Source of the DNA: Vibrio hepatarius
Lineage (GTDB): Bacteria; Pseudomonadota; Gammaproteobacteria; Enterobacterales; Vibrionaceae
Assembly: GCF_018860525.1 (NCBI RefSeq)
Contig: NZ_JAHKPM010000063.1
Location: 56,441 to 120,440 of the forward strand
Direction: 5' to 3'
Length of the DNA stretch: 64,000 nucleotides
The notes under the pieces are model-generated. The model had not been told where the DNA came from, did no database searches, and was given only the letters and a program-made list of their open reading frames with translations. Shown piece by piece: positions 11,501 to 19,208 of this stretch; positions within the stretch are counted from its first letter, which is position 1; each line of letters opens with the position of its first letter. Made by a program: the position numbers and the translations under genes.

Positions 11501-14188
11501 TGGGCTCAACCACTCCACATCCAAATTCCAAATGAGCAGATAAAACGACGTCAGGGCATCAATTATATTCAATATCATGATGTAGAACCCCGAACACCGA
11601 ACACCCTCATATCCATGGTAAATGAGGGAGTCAAAGCCTATCCAGACAGAGTCGCTATTAAGCAGGGCAGTCTTTGCATAACCTATCAAGAGCTTTGGAA
11701 TGCATCATCAGAGCTCGCATCCCAGATCCAAAATCAAAAAGATAACGCTCCTTTAGTGGCGATTGTTATGGACAAAGGCTGGCAACAAGTTGTCGCTGTA
11801 CTTGGTATCATGTTGGCAGGGAAAGCGTATCTACCTATAGATGCATCATATCCCGAAACAAGAATATCTGCCTTGTTAAAACAAGGGCAAGTCACAACCG
11901 TTATCTCAGAGCAAATTCGTACGTATGATAGATACCGAGTCCTTACTCCCTCACTCACAGGAGTCGTACCCTCTGGTTTCAAACCTGATCCTCTCTTACC
12001 TAGTGATTTGGCCTATGTAATCTTTACTTCAGGCTCTACGGGTCAACCTAAAGGGGTCATGATGGATCACCAAGCCGTGATCAATACACTTTTCGACATT
12101 GAACAACGAATAGAGCTAAATAGTCGCGATCGTGTACTCGCCATTTCAGCGCTTAATTTTGATTTATCCGTCTTTGATCTTTTCTCGACTCTACATTGTG
12201 GTGCATGCCTAGTCATTCCCAAAATATCTCCAGCACAAGACCCTGAAAGTCTTATACATACAGCGCAAAAAGAGCACATTACCATTTGGAATAGTGTGCC
12301 TGCTTTTGCACAGCTGCTGGCCGATAGTCTAATCTCAAGTGGCAAAAGCCTCCTTTCCTTACGACATGTTATGATGAGTGGTGATTGGATACCTATTGCC
12401 CTTCCTGATCACCTCCAAGTCGTTGCGCCTAAAGCTAAATTACTCAGCTTGGGCGGTGCAACTGAAGCTGCAATTTGGTCAATTGCCTATGATATTAAAG
12501 GCAGTTACAGCCAGTACAATAGCATCCCTTATGGTAAGCCATTAAAAAATCAGATGTTTTTTGTTTTGGATAGGGAACTTAATCCATGCCCTGATTGGGT
12601 TGCAGGTGAACTGTATATTGGTGGGCTAGGCCTTTCTCTTGGTTATTGGCAAGACAAAGCTAAAACTTCAGCAGCATTTATCATTCATCCAGTGAGCAGA
12701 GAACGTTTATATAAAACTGGCGATCTTGGTCGCTACCAAGAGGATGGTAACATTGAGTTCTTGGGGCGTAATGATCATCAAGTAAAAATTAACGGCTACC
12801 GAATTGAACTTGGAGAAATAGAAACAACCCTTCGTCTCTTTCTGTTTGAAGATAATAGCCGCCTACAAAACGTTATTGTCAAACCAATCAAGGAAGAGGG
12901 AGTAGGTGTTAGATTAGTGGCTTACATCGTTTGCTCACAAATCACGTCCCAAGATCTAACTCAACTTCTTGCGCACGCAAGAGAAAACCTACCCGCCTAT
13001 ATGTGTCCTACTCAATTCATATCAATTGATGCCATTCCTCTAACCCCAAATGGCAAAATAGATCGTGATGCTCTACCTGTACCAGAAGTCACAGTATCAG
13101 CGACAGCAAGGCCGCCTAAGTCATTAATGGAAAAGAAAATTGCTACAATATGGGAAGAATGTTTGAAGCAAACTTCCATTCCAGCTAACCAAAGTTTCTT
13201 TGATCTCGGGGGGAACTCATTAGCCGCAGTGCGTGTTATCAGTCAAATTAATACGGCGCTAAAGCGCAGACTCACCGTGAGCTATCTTCAATCGCACGAT
13301 ACTATTGAACAATTAGCATCGTCACTCGATAACCATGAATCAGCTCAAGATCAAAAGCCTATCTTACTGAATCCTGAAAATAGTGCCTACCCTGCTTTGT
13401 TCATAGTTCATCCAATCGGTGGACACCTCCTAAGCTACCAATTTCTGGCGAAAGGCCTAGAAAAAATAGCACTGTATGGGTTGAGCTATCCTCATATTGA
13501 CCAACACACACCAATATTCAGCGTAAAAAAACTCGCTCAGCACTATGTCAAACAGATCAAGAGTATTCAACCATGCGGCCCATTTCGACTTGCTGGCTGG
13601 TCTTTTGGCGGTGTAGTTGTATACGAAATGGCATATCAACTCCGCCAACAAGGTATTGCCGTTGAAGATTGTATTCTAATTGACAGTTATGTGCCGACAC
13701 CTTTGAATCAAGATTTGACTAAAGACGAGGTTCGCCATCATTTCTATGCTGATTTAATTGGTCGTTTCCCTAAGTTAGTGGATACCGAATCACCAAATAT
13801 ATCGTCGGATAATTCACTATGTCACCAGCTATCGGATACTTTTTCTCGCCTTGAAATAAGCCAAGATATGTCTGCAGACAGCATCCAACAATTACTCGAT
13901 GTCTATCGTCGTAACTTGTCGGCGATGCTGTCATATAAAGCACCAGAGTTACTTTCAGTGCCCGTGACTCTCATCAAAGCAGATCAGAACAATCATTTAG
14001 ATTTCATGAGTTACCAAAACCCAGCCACCGCGCATTGTCCTAATCATGGCTGGGAAAAGTTGTGCGACCTTGAAACTTATACAGTGTCAGGAGATCACTA
14101 CACCTTATTGCAAGAGTCGCACGTTAACAAACTACTCCACACGCTAGGCACTGTGCTGAGCCCCGCTCCCAGTAATGAAAAGGCTTAA
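2513..14188 (+). CDS. irp1: Irp1/HMWP1-like hybrid PKS-NRPS with an extra Cy-A-PCP module
   Basis: Giant assembly-line protein (3891 aa; Yersinia HMWP1 is ~3163). Domains in order: KS (TACSSS, Cys182), AT (GHSVGE, Ser629), a methyltransferase lid-like stretch (~890-1000) without a SAM-binding core, KR (VTGAMGGIG ~1313; Y-A-A-A-N), ACP (GIDSLQ, Ser1596), Cy (DLLQFDVQS from 1791), methyltransferase (VLEVGAGTA ~2284), PCP (GGDSLMA, Ser2526), a second Cy (DLVVADGKS from 2710), a full adenylation domain (FTSGSTGQPKG ~3171), PCP (GGNSLAA, Ser3569) and thioesterase (GWSFGG, Ser3697; GDHY). Known for the family: it extends salicyl-bis-thiazoline with malonate, reduces it, adds a C-methylated thiazoline and releases it. 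Odd: Cy-A-PCP inserted before the TE, and no MT core between AT and KR. The ATG follows GAGAGGAT. Confidence 0.93.
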   Translation: MDKNHLYDNCDPIAVIGMACRFPKAPNLESFWHNLTHGLSGQSFFSEAELEAGGISSDIYQREDFVPSGAVIDKPEYFDANLFGYSPAEAISIDPQQRIFLQNVWHALEHAGYAPTCTPSRTGVFGAVRNSTYPSFEAFDITQVGQVKGLQALIGNDKDYLATRVAHKFNFTGPAFTVQTACSSSLVATHLACESLRSGECDMAIAGGVAVSFPQKSGYAYQPEMIFSPDGLCRPFDHQANGTFGGHGVGSVVLKRLDDAIEAGDTVLAVLRGSAINNDGQDKVGFTAPSVNGQSQVLTEALNLADIHPDEVEMIEAHGTGTKLGDPIEFKAIRNAYQRSSNAPICKLGSVKSGLGHLDTAAGIASLIKTVLSVSRKAIPMSLNIRQPNPALLIEESGFELATQTLDWTNPVRTAAVSSFGIGGTNCHMIVQSLSAPISSLPDNNNENEHIPLLLSANSTQSLRQLAHDYAKHLKVNSKPQEQMNIANAAMQTRSLNLTHKLAVPILENATTALEAFASTGKAPLEILIGKHQSRSKLVWIFTGQGSQYEGMGKDWYHSSDTFKDSIELSQHYCEGKLQAPLTEIMFGPRCDLLTQTSNAQIAIVAFEIALAAHWKVKGITPDVVLGHSVGEISACAVAGYLSHQQAIQLVVERGNKMHQCTLHQDGAMLAIFAPIEKIAPLQSILKLDTAAQNGASHWVFSGDTYDVEQACSDLERANISYRQLGVSCAAHSRHLEPMIPSYAQFTAEITPLRGDIPLISCVTGDTINDPNELNADYWTRHVRESVQFKQAIEQALTLDCHTFMEVGPKPHLTSIGKREQWSQTTSWIHAEENNALCKLYTCGIDANWQHVFNVSGKRCSLPLYPFDEKRFWVESRTSSHISNQQDEPSYSLEPMTLRCAVIRDYLQTCAREEIFSLRKVIRGGRILPRHRHHIQALIDLLVTQGYYHRKDNLWLPSKALLPNAEAIVQHWLVEANSETLVSVQKTCQDLLKLGRALPDLLSQLGHISSLEKHLVLLLEGNVTSHSDSVVETSSTQLELYQNLSYQDWSLVSENTDLISAIHQQWLQHLPAHLNQGELSVSPTYQPKHLSRVAICRQPKMWGQESYDIRAQVPQGHWEWLARLTPKHADNKELITLLPSPHNRYVWQSYRVESDKNSVLNTIEEIKVSSETKGYIQKINQEKGILIISTNSLSASAEQLAKILCNAPDTLLILISGALKITQEDELNPTAVALMSIIRVARTEHPNKRFLVLDVQNLHAPDLNQLLSNAPFSNVEDLAFRHGQYWAQKLTHAVAHGDPIPASWFNEEGTHLVTGAMGGIGRLVIQWLASSGVKHITAIGHQQHSDWVEFCSQIAKLGCQITTYLVDLASDHELETFLANWDDSRPISGAIHTAGNVHHKLLESWDTQEAKRAFNVKAGTFSTLNQWLENQQGSYLIGFSSVASLGAPGQGLYAAANAYIDGFAQSNHANKHCRVMSLAWGAWHKIGMTKDSELVARLHDNGMHTLTREEGLWHLSQSLIMGNEHVFAMNISSNSKPFRKYFTSDLPIDTSSYEASGIETLDSMTWLSNRIHYQLALAGNSVIEQKQDLLQLGIDSLQFLELNAAIKKQFDIKLTAEEAYKNMTLEGLNLLIEEKSRQSHPKSTPPFIIQLKEQHNPFPLTPIQHAYWVGREAWVPYGGIACNVVFEWDSSHNQFSISKLESAWNAVVQRHDMLRMSVLVSGEQVILKDVPKYHFARQDLKALDEQMKSEALNQIRQTMSQYVRPAEKWPLFEIRISELTDTQYRIHMNLDLLQFDVQSFKIMMDDLSRAYHGHVLPPLALSFRDYVLHEQALQQQPEWQASWDYWMKLVPVLPKAPVLPLASQTSYRTPKFVTRKGQLPKSQWSALKTHWQQSGITPSAGLLTLFSRMLANWSESLAFTLNMTFFNRQPFHNDVKDLIGDFTSVLLMDFDWSQGLTLKGQMSQAQERLWSRLSHCNVNGVEVMREVAKHRKTSSTMIEHEKSLPMTPIVFTSMLGMSMDGMDIEKAMTHLLGEPVFVLSQTPQVWLDHQIMEVDGELKYHWYCMDGVLAPDIVDRMFEQYGQWLHEISLSPIEFERQAFTPTIESTSYTSILPQITPEVEKEVENAWQYLETQALTGLEATLRKHNLFVHPGQTFSYSQIIEILKTTPKHHKLVKLWLNHFVREGLLHFDGDTYECQNYEPIFPTSKLPQSIWCQHLSQYLDECIQSHSELLSGKKLALEILFKDQKTTDALYKTNPSLTILNKSTANLIAALAKEKGSSLNVLEVGAGTAATSSMVLDTASSYIGHYRFTDISQTFLNEAKQSLANYGQVSFGQLDINLNIGPQNKLAGGYDVVIAVNVLHDAINLPSTLINLRDILAKNGHLLLIEATVQHSPMQLATVGFIEGINAFNDFRQQADSAMLNINDWQNLLYEHGFDVLCRYPDTDTSVLRQHLILAQSNQYNPISMETQSDQTESLDNIENDYKQATSEPDSNRHIQEIANIWSSLLQQDVTPKTDFFLCGGDSLMATKLVVNLKHAGFDTVTLQNIFEYPVFADFCQNVVTINEQKSANELQKKQGYPLTPLQNAYWLGESTLFSLGQSIAHFYAELEIENLDSSRFINSWNELIRHHDQLRGEIQEGRYCIHQTVPDYNPHYIDLRKLSEAEKGDYLTKARHRIATQGVPTEQWPLFDIHILHIEEKSHLIHIVVDLVVADGKSLNLLFQQWQSLYQNPSQVLDTPAINITEYMEKAKLQNSNNIDADRKYWMDRLPALPDAPKLPLAESRSDVLNQGVLTHLLSESNWRKIQHYSFTNNVLPSMTMLAIFCLVLRRWSNNSHFSLNVLHSNRPASTPDSASLVGNLSTTSMLEVDMTKELELLTFIEQVQQQMSDDLAHSQFDGQEILTEKNKLNRNFSAGMPIVFNDTISVGKESHNTLGTLRNFGAQTPHVYLDAMLIASTCGGVNIKWTIQSDYLKPGVFDAMFQAYVDIVETLPSKNWAQPLHIQIPNEQIKRRQGINYIQYHDVEPRTPNTLISMVNEGVKAYPDRVAIKQGSLCITYQELWNASSELASQIQNQKDNAPLVAIVMDKGWQQVVAVLGIMLAGKAYLPIDASYPETRISALLKQGQVTTVISEQIRTYDRYRVLTPSLTGVVPSGFKPDPLLPSDLAYVIFTSGSTGQPKGVMMDHQAVINTLFDIEQRIELNSRDRVLAISALNFDLSVFDLFSTLHCGACLVIPKISPAQDPESLIHTAQKEHITIWNSVPAFAQLLADSLISSGKSLLSLRHVMMSGDWIPIALPDHLQVVAPKAKLLSLGGATEAAIWSIAYDIKGSYSQYNSIPYGKPLKNQMFFVLDRELNPCPDWVAGELYIGGLGLSLGYWQDKAKTSAAFIIHPVSRERLYKTGDLGRYQEDGNIEFLGRNDHQVKINGYRIELGEIETTLRLFLFEDNSRLQNVIVKPIKEEGVGVRLVAYIVCSQITSQDLTQLLAHARENLPAYMCPTQFISIDAIPLTPNGKIDRDALPVPEVTVSATARPPKSLMEKKIATIWEECLKQTSIPANQSFFDLGGNSLAAVRVISQINTALKRRLTVSYLQSHDTIEQLASSLDNHESAQDQKPILLNPENSAYPALFIVHPIGGHLLSYQFLAKGLEKIALYGLSYPHIDQHTPIFSVKKLAQHYVKQIKSIQPCGPFRLAGWSFGGVVVYEMAYQLRQQGIAVEDCILIDSYVPTPLNQDLTKDEVRHHFYADLIGRFPKLVDTESPNISSDNSLCHQLSDTFSRLEISQDMSADSIQQLLDVYRRNLSAMLSYKAPELLSVPVTLIKADQNNHLDFMSYQNPATAHCPNHGWEKLCDLETYTVSGDHYTLLQESHVNKLLHTLGTVLSPAPSNEKA

Positions 14189-14215
14189 CATCATCTTTCA
14201 TGGAAAAACTTTAAA

Positions 14216-15301
14216 ATGAACAATAAAAAGAAAGTCATTATCGTTGGCGCCAAGTTTGGCGAACTTTACCTCAATACGTTTATTGAGCCACCAGATCACA
14301 TTGAGCTGGTTGGCCTCCTTTCAACAGGTAGCCAACGCTCACACAATCTCGCTAAAGCTTTTGGAATACCATTATATCGTCAAGTATCTGACCTACCGAG
14401 AGACATTGATATCGCTTGTGTTGTCGTTCGAGCATCGATAATCGGCGGTACTGGCAACCTGTTAGTGGAAGAGCTTTTGGCTAAAGGCATTAATGTCATT
14501 CAAGAACATCCTGTTTCAGTTCAAGAAATAGAGCGCCATCATCGCCTCGCGAAGCAATATAAACGCCACTATTGTGTTAACAGTTTCTATTCTGCAACCA
14601 CCGCTGGACAAACTTGGTTGTCCAGTGCCGACCATATTTCTCGAAATATTGGCTCACCGGCTAGTTATGGGAATCTGACAACTAGCCGGCAGTTGTTATA
14701 TTCAACCTTAGATTGGCTAGTACAAAGTCTAGACCTGGGCGCAGATGTTTTAACTCCAGAGCTGATCTATCGGCAACCTCTCTTTGATGTCCTTAATTTA
14801 AGTTCCAGTAGTGGTCACTATTTGCTGCAATTACAAAATCATCTGGATCCAAGCGATCCAGATATGCATAGCCTAGCAATGCATCGCATCATGCTTGGTT
14901 GGAATAGTGGTTACCTTTCATTAGCAGACAGTTACGGGCCCGTGACTTGGACTCCTGTACTTCATGCTAAGGATCATCAAAAAGATCATCTCAGCCTATA
15001 TCAAACTGCTGGTACACCTGAAGGTGCATATTTACATGCACAAGCGACTCAAAAAATCTACCAGAGTAATGCTTCTCGTCTTGATACATTCGAGGTTCTA
15101 GGACCAGAAGGTATTCAAACTACTATCAATATGTTTATTAACCAAATAGACACCGATTCACTAGCGCGATCATTATCCTCAGAACATCAAATTCGTGTAG
15201 CACAACTGTGGGAACATATTTTAACCCTGTGTGGCCCCGTTAAAGAAACAAAACTCACACCAGCAAAACCTGTCGACTTACTCTGCAGGGAAGAACAATG
15301 A
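14216..15301 (+). CDS. irp3: thiazolinyl imine reductase (YbtU/Irp3-like)
   Basis: 361 aa NADPH-dependent reductase of the Gfo/Idh/MocA-like YbtU/Irp3/PchG family. The N-terminal dinucleotide-binding segment reads VIIVGAKFGELYLN, followed by an EHPVS stretch typical of this group. In yersiniabactin assembly this enzyme reduces the middle thiazoline to a thiazolidine while the chain is still tethered to HMWP1/2. It lies 27 bp after irp1 and its last codons overlap the thioesterase start by 4 bp (ATGA), so the genes are translationally coupled. Its presence predicts one reduced thiazolidine ring in the product. Assignment rests on motif, length and operon position. Confidence 0.88.
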   Translation: MNNKKKVIIVGAKFGELYLNTFIEPPDHIELVGLLSTGSQRSHNLAKAFGIPLYRQVSDLPRDIDIACVVVRASIIGGTGNLLVEELLAKGINVIQEHPVSVQEIERHHRLAKQYKRHYCVNSFYSATTAGQTWLSSADHISRNIGSPASYGNLTTSRQLLYSTLDWLVQSLDLGADVLTPELIYRQPLFDVLNLSSSSGHYLLQLQNHLDPSDPDMHSLAMHRIMLGWNSGYLSLADSYGPVTWTPVLHAKDHQKDHLSLYQTAGTPEGAYLHAQATQKIYQSNASRLDTFEVLGPEGIQTTINMFINQIDTDSLARSLSSEHQIRVAQLWEHILTLCGPVKETKLTPAKPVDLLCREEQ

Positions 15302-16125
15302 TCACAAATAATTTCAAACTATTGTGTCAAAAAGGCACCAACGTCGAAGAAATATGGGTTCTTTGCCCATTTGCTGGTGGGAGTAATAGCGCATTTACCA
15401 GTTGGGCTTTATTGGACGAGCATGATTTACCCAATAATACACATATATTTCTTGCCACCTATCCTGGGCGTGATCAACGTATGAAAGAACCTCCATTGAA
15501 CAGTATCGAAGCTATTGCTTTCGATCTATTCCAAAATTTAATGTCTTGGAACTCATCATACACCGATAGGCAGAAAATTCCTCGTTTACGGTTATGTGGA
15601 CATAGTATGGGAGCACAAATAGCTTTTGAAGTGGCTAGGCGTTTTGAAGTCGAATTTAGTGCCAACACACCAGTGTCTCATCTGGTTTTATCAGGTTGCC
15701 ATGCTCCACACCTTGAAAGCAGACGTATGCTAAGCCATCTCAACGACGAAAAATTTGTCGAACAATTAATAGAAATTGGTAGTGGCAGCCCAGTACTAAA
15801 AGAGCACCCAGAATTATTATCACTGTTTCTTCCGATGCTCAGAGCTGATTTTTACGCCACTGAAGCCTACCGACAACAATGGGACAGTAGATCAACATTG
15901 ACACATACACACTCCAGTTTGCTGTATGGCCAACAAGACCCTGAAGCTTGGTGTAGTGAAGTTAGTGCTTGGCAGAAATGGTTCTCTTCTCGCGAGGAGG
16001 CATCCATAGGATACCTGCCTGGTGATCATTTTTATATCACAAACCACCCTGCTTTATTCATAAAAAGCGTGATTGAACACGCTGCTAGTCCCAACCGCGA
16101 ACTTGGAGTATACAATCATGGTTAA
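15298..16125 (+). CDS. irp4: type II editing thioesterase (YbtT/Irp4-like)
   Basis: 275 aa alpha/beta-hydrolase with the nucleophile elbow GHSMGA (Ser103), an N-terminal FAGGSNSAF oxyanion region, and a C-terminal GDHFYI with the catalytic His. Type II thioesterases of this kind remove stalled or misprimed acyl groups from carrier domains of the NRPS/PKS line; the yersiniabactin homologue is YbtT. The start overlaps the irp3 stop (ATGA), and the 3' end overlaps the salicylate synthase start by 8 bp. It is distinct from the release TE fused to the end of Irp1, so this cluster has both an integrated and a free-standing thioesterase. Confidence 0.9.
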   Translation: MITNNFKLLCQKGTNVEEIWVLCPFAGGSNSAFTSWALLDEHDLPNNTHIFLATYPGRDQRMKEPPLNSIEAIAFDLFQNLMSWNSSYTDRQKIPRLRLCGHSMGAQIAFEVARRFEVEFSANTPVSHLVLSGCHAPHLESRRMLSHLNDEKFVEQLIEIGSGSPVLKEHPELLSLFLPMLRADFYATEAYRQQWDSRSTLTHTHSSLLYGQQDPEAWCSEVSAWQKWFSSREEASIGYLPGDHFYITNHPALFIKSVIEHAASPNRELGVYNHG

Positions 16126-17518
16126 GCCTTTCGATAATCAGCACAAAACTATCACCCTTGAGCATCAATGTGACCCTTTGCTTTTAGCTACAACGCTGAT
16201 AAATGCAGATTTTTGCCACAACTATGTAGTCTATGAACATCACAATGAATGGGCTATCGGTATTAATAAACTCGCATGTTTAACCGTAGACAACCAAGGT
16301 ACTATTGTTGATTTTTTCGGCAACACACTTAAACCTGAACATGGCCTGATTTGTGACGCTATTTATCATGCGACTCAAGCATTACCTTGGGATAGATGGA
16401 GACTATTTGGCCGAGTAGATTTTGAGTTCAGTCACTTTGCCCATAAGATCCCACAAAAAGATGATTTACATACTCTTCTCGAACTATTCATCGCTCAACA
16501 TGACATTCGAATTACAGCTAACCGTTTAGTCATTCGTACCACTAATGACTCCATTTTACCCATCATAAGAGAGACCATAGATAAAACAAAAAACTCAGTT
16601 CCAACCAACACAACCACAGCGAAATTAACACAAGATGACATAATCAAGAATGATAATATCAGGCACAATTATCAGAAAATAGTCGAATCTGCGGTTAATG
16701 ACATTAGAGATAATAATTACAAAAAAGTCATTCTTTCTCGAGTGGCAACTTTACCTCGTTCTATCGATATGTGTCGTAGTTTCATCTTAGGCCGACTCAA
16801 TAATACTCCTGCTCGTTCCTTCATGCTTAAGTTGGGCGAACACGAAGCCTTTGGCTTCTCACCTGAAACCGTACTTGAGGTCGACAAACAAGGGTACTTA
16901 AGCACCCAACCTTTAGCTGGTACTCGATTGTTACCATCAGATCCTGTTGAAGCCGAACGTTTAAAATATGAATTAACAACAGATCCAAAAGAAATTGCGG
17001 AACATGCCACATCCGTAAAACTCGCTGTAGAAGAACTTGAGCAGGTGTGTAATGAAAAAACAGTCTGTGTGACAGAGTTTATGGAAGTATATCAGCGTGG
17101 TAGCGTACAACACCTTGCCTCTAGGGTGGTGGGGCAGCTGAAACATGGAAAGTCTGCGTGGAATGCATTTAAAATATTATTTCCTGCTATCACGGCGTCA
17201 GGAATACCAAAGCGAGAAGCCATTGAGGCTATTTCCCGTTTTGAACATACCACTCGCGGGCTTTATAGCGGCAGTATATTAATAGCTGATCATGATGGTT
17301 TTTTCGATGCAGCCCTCGTATTAAGAGCAGCATATAAACATCAATCAAAGTCCAGATTACAAGCCGGTGCGGGCGTGATCAGCTTATCTTCTCCAACAAG
17401 AGAATGGCAAGAAACCTGTGAAAAGATGTCTTGTGTTCTGGATCATCTTATTTTTGAAGATCAGCTAACCACTATTGATTCATTAACCTCTCCTCAAACA
17501 CAAGAGACTCTTGTATGA
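16118..17518 (+). CDS. irp9: salicylate synthase (Irp9/YbtS-like)
   Basis: 466 aa chorismate-utilising enzyme of the MbtI/Irp9/YbtS group, converting chorismate to salicylate via isochorismate, so no separate pyruvate lyase is needed. Seen: KKVILSRVA, FGFSPETVLEV, PLAGTRLL, the DPKEIAEHA active-site stretch, SGIPKREA and LYSGSI. I chose the ATG at 16118 because GGAG sits about 10 nt upstream and the stop of irp4 overlaps it by only 8 bp; a TTG at 16073 would add 15 residues unlike the family. It supplies the aryl starter unit activated by the next gene. In Yersinia ybtS sits in the ybtPQXS operon; here it is in the synthetase operon. Confidence 0.92.
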   Translation: MVKPFDNQHKTITLEHQCDPLLLATTLINADFCHNYVVYEHHNEWAIGINKLACLTVDNQGTIVDFFGNTLKPEHGLICDAIYHATQALPWDRWRLFGRVDFEFSHFAHKIPQKDDLHTLLELFIAQHDIRITANRLVIRTTNDSILPIIRETIDKTKNSVPTNTTTAKLTQDDIIKNDNIRHNYQKIVESAVNDIRDNNYKKVILSRVATLPRSIDMCRSFILGRLNNTPARSFMLKLGEHEAFGFSPETVLEVDKQGYLSTQPLAGTRLLPSDPVEAERLKYELTTDPKEIAEHATSVKLAVEELEQVCNEKTVCVTEFMEVYQRGSVQHLASRVVGQLKHGKSAWNAFKILFPAITASGIPKREAIEAISRFEHTTRGLYSGSILIADHDGFFDAALVLRAAYKHQSKSRLQAGAGVISLSSPTREWQETCEKMSCVLDHLIFEDQLTTIDSLTSPQTQETLV

Positions 17519-19128
17519 AGCAATCTCATATATCCAACGAAGTAGTTCCTTATCGAGCAACTCAAGCTCTGCAATATCAAACTGCAGCAATATGGAAAAA
17601 TGTACCTTTATGGCATTTGCTGTGGTCACATCCCACAGCACTTCAACAAAAAGTTGCAATAAGAGATGATCATGAGTCACTAACATATGAAGAACTAATG
17701 AATCAAGCCGATCAACTCGCACAAGGACTTATTGAAGATGGGTGGAAATCTGGCGACCATATAGTGATACAGCTGTCTAACACATGTTACTTTTCTATCG
17801 TCTTCTTTGGTCTATTACGTGCAGGTATCATCCCTGTGTTAGCTCTTCCTGCGCATGGCTTGAAGGAAATAGAGCATTTTATGAGCATTTCAAAGGCTAA
17901 AGGCTATATTGGCGAGGAATTCAATGACAACCAGATTTTTAAAGTCCTTAAAGAGAAAGGGTTAAGCTGTATATACCTCATCAACAGTAAAAACAAAAAG
18001 TTTAGCTTACCTAATTTTTTCTCTCCAAATTTCATCCCTGTCGATATTAATCCAGATACAACTGCAATATTTTTAGTCTCTGGGGGAACCACGGGGTTAC
18101 CTAAATTGATTCCACGTACTCACAATGACTATCTCTATAATATAAATTGCTGCTGTAAAGCCAGTGCAGTTAGTGAACATGAAGTATATCTTGCAGTCCT
18201 ACCCGCAGCACATAACTTTACATTGGGATGTCCAGGGTTTTTAGGGACTTTATCCAAAGGTGGCCAAGTGATTTTTTCTCAAATAGCGAGTCCAGATCAC
18301 TGCTTCGACTTAATAGAACAATTCCAAATAACGGCAACAGCGCTTGTCCCTGCTTTAGCGCAACTTTGGACCGAGGCGACTCAGTGGGAGGATGCGACTT
18401 TAGCGAGTCTAAAACGTATTCAAGTTGGAGGAGCAAAACTCACATACCGTGACGCGCTGGCAATACAAGAAACAATACCAGGAGCTCTACAACAGGTTTT
18501 TGGAATGGCCGAGGGACTAATTGCATGTACCCGCTTAACAGATCCACCAGAAGTCGTTGCCTCAATGCAGGGAAAACCTGTAAGCCAATTCGATGAGATA
18601 CGCGTTGTTGATAAAGATGGTAATGAGGTGACTATAGGGGAGGAAGGGGAACTATTGGTTCGAGGGCCATATACTCTCCGTGGTTACTATAACGCACCCG
18701 AATACAATACACTCTCCTTTTCCGATGATGGTTTTTATTGTAGTGGAGACAAAGTCCGTATAGATAAGGAGCAATATATAACGGTTACGGGTCGCATTAA
18801 AGACGTTATTAATCGAGCTGGAGAGTGTATTGCTAGCGATGAAATTGAAGATCTCTTATTAGCACATCCTCAAATAATTCAAGCTGCTGTCATTGCGATC
18901 CCTGATCAACACTTAGGTGAGCGTATTGGTGCCGCTATAGTTGGTCATGGAGAGCAAATCACACTTCAAGAGATACGTGAGTTCCTTCTCAAACAAAACT
19001 TGGCTCGCTTCAAAATGCCTGATGAATTACTTCTCCTGCCAACGCTTCCAAAAACTGCTGTAGGTAAAATAGATAAAAAAGCCATCATAGGTCCCACAGG
19101 ATCGCTTTGGCATCAGAATAGTCCCTGA
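17515..19128 (+). CDS. irp5: salicyl-AMP ligase (YbtE/Irp5-like)
   Basis: 537 aa free-standing adenylation enzyme of the EntE/DhbE/YbtE family that activates salicylate and loads it on the aryl carrier domain of Irp2 (that domain is upstream of the window). Seen: the ATP-binding loop LVSGGTTGLPKLIPRTH, the FGMAEGL motif, GRIKDVINRAGE, and the C-terminal catalytic lysine context KTAVGKIDKKA. The ATG overlaps the salicylate synthase stop by 4 bp. It is the last gene of the plus-strand siderophore operon and a strong terminator follows directly. Confidence 0.93.
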   Translation: MKQSHISNEVVPYRATQALQYQTAAIWKNVPLWHLLWSHPTALQQKVAIRDDHESLTYEELMNQADQLAQGLIEDGWKSGDHIVIQLSNTCYFSIVFFGLLRAGIIPVLALPAHGLKEIEHFMSISKAKGYIGEEFNDNQIFKVLKEKGLSCIYLINSKNKKFSLPNFFSPNFIPVDINPDTTAIFLVSGGTTGLPKLIPRTHNDYLYNINCCCKASAVSEHEVYLAVLPAAHNFTLGCPGFLGTLSKGGQVIFSQIASPDHCFDLIEQFQITATALVPALAQLWTEATQWEDATLASLKRIQVGGAKLTYRDALAIQETIPGALQQVFGMAEGLIACTRLTDPPEVVASMQGKPVSQFDEIRVVDKDGNEVTIGEEGELLVRGPYTLRGYYNAPEYNTLSFSDDGFYCSGDKVRIDKEQYITVTGRIKDVINRAGECIASDEIEDLLLAHPQIIQAAVIAIPDQHLGERIGAAIVGHGEQITLQEIREFLLKQNLARFKMPDELLLLPTLPKTAVGKIDKKAIIGPTGSLWHQNSP

Positions 19129-19131
19129 TAA

Positions 19132-19172
19132 AAAGACCCCCAATAATTGGTGTCCAACTATTGGGGGTCTTT
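19132..19172. terminator. bidirectional terminator between the siderophore operons
   Basis: Perfect 14-bp arms AAAGACCCCCAATA / TATTGGGGGTCTTT around a 13-nt loop, ending in A- and T-rich flanks. It sits between the converging irp5 (plus) and YbtQ-like (minus) genes and can stop transcription from both sides. Confidence 0.85.
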
Positions 19173-19208
19173 CAATGTGAAGTGAGGCTTTTTAACACTG
19201 AAACTCTA

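Noticed and set aside
16073..16117. TTG start for salicylate synthase 15 codons upstream
   Set aside because: It would overlap the thioesterase gene by 53 bp and lacks a ribosome site; the ATG at 16118 has GGAG in front.
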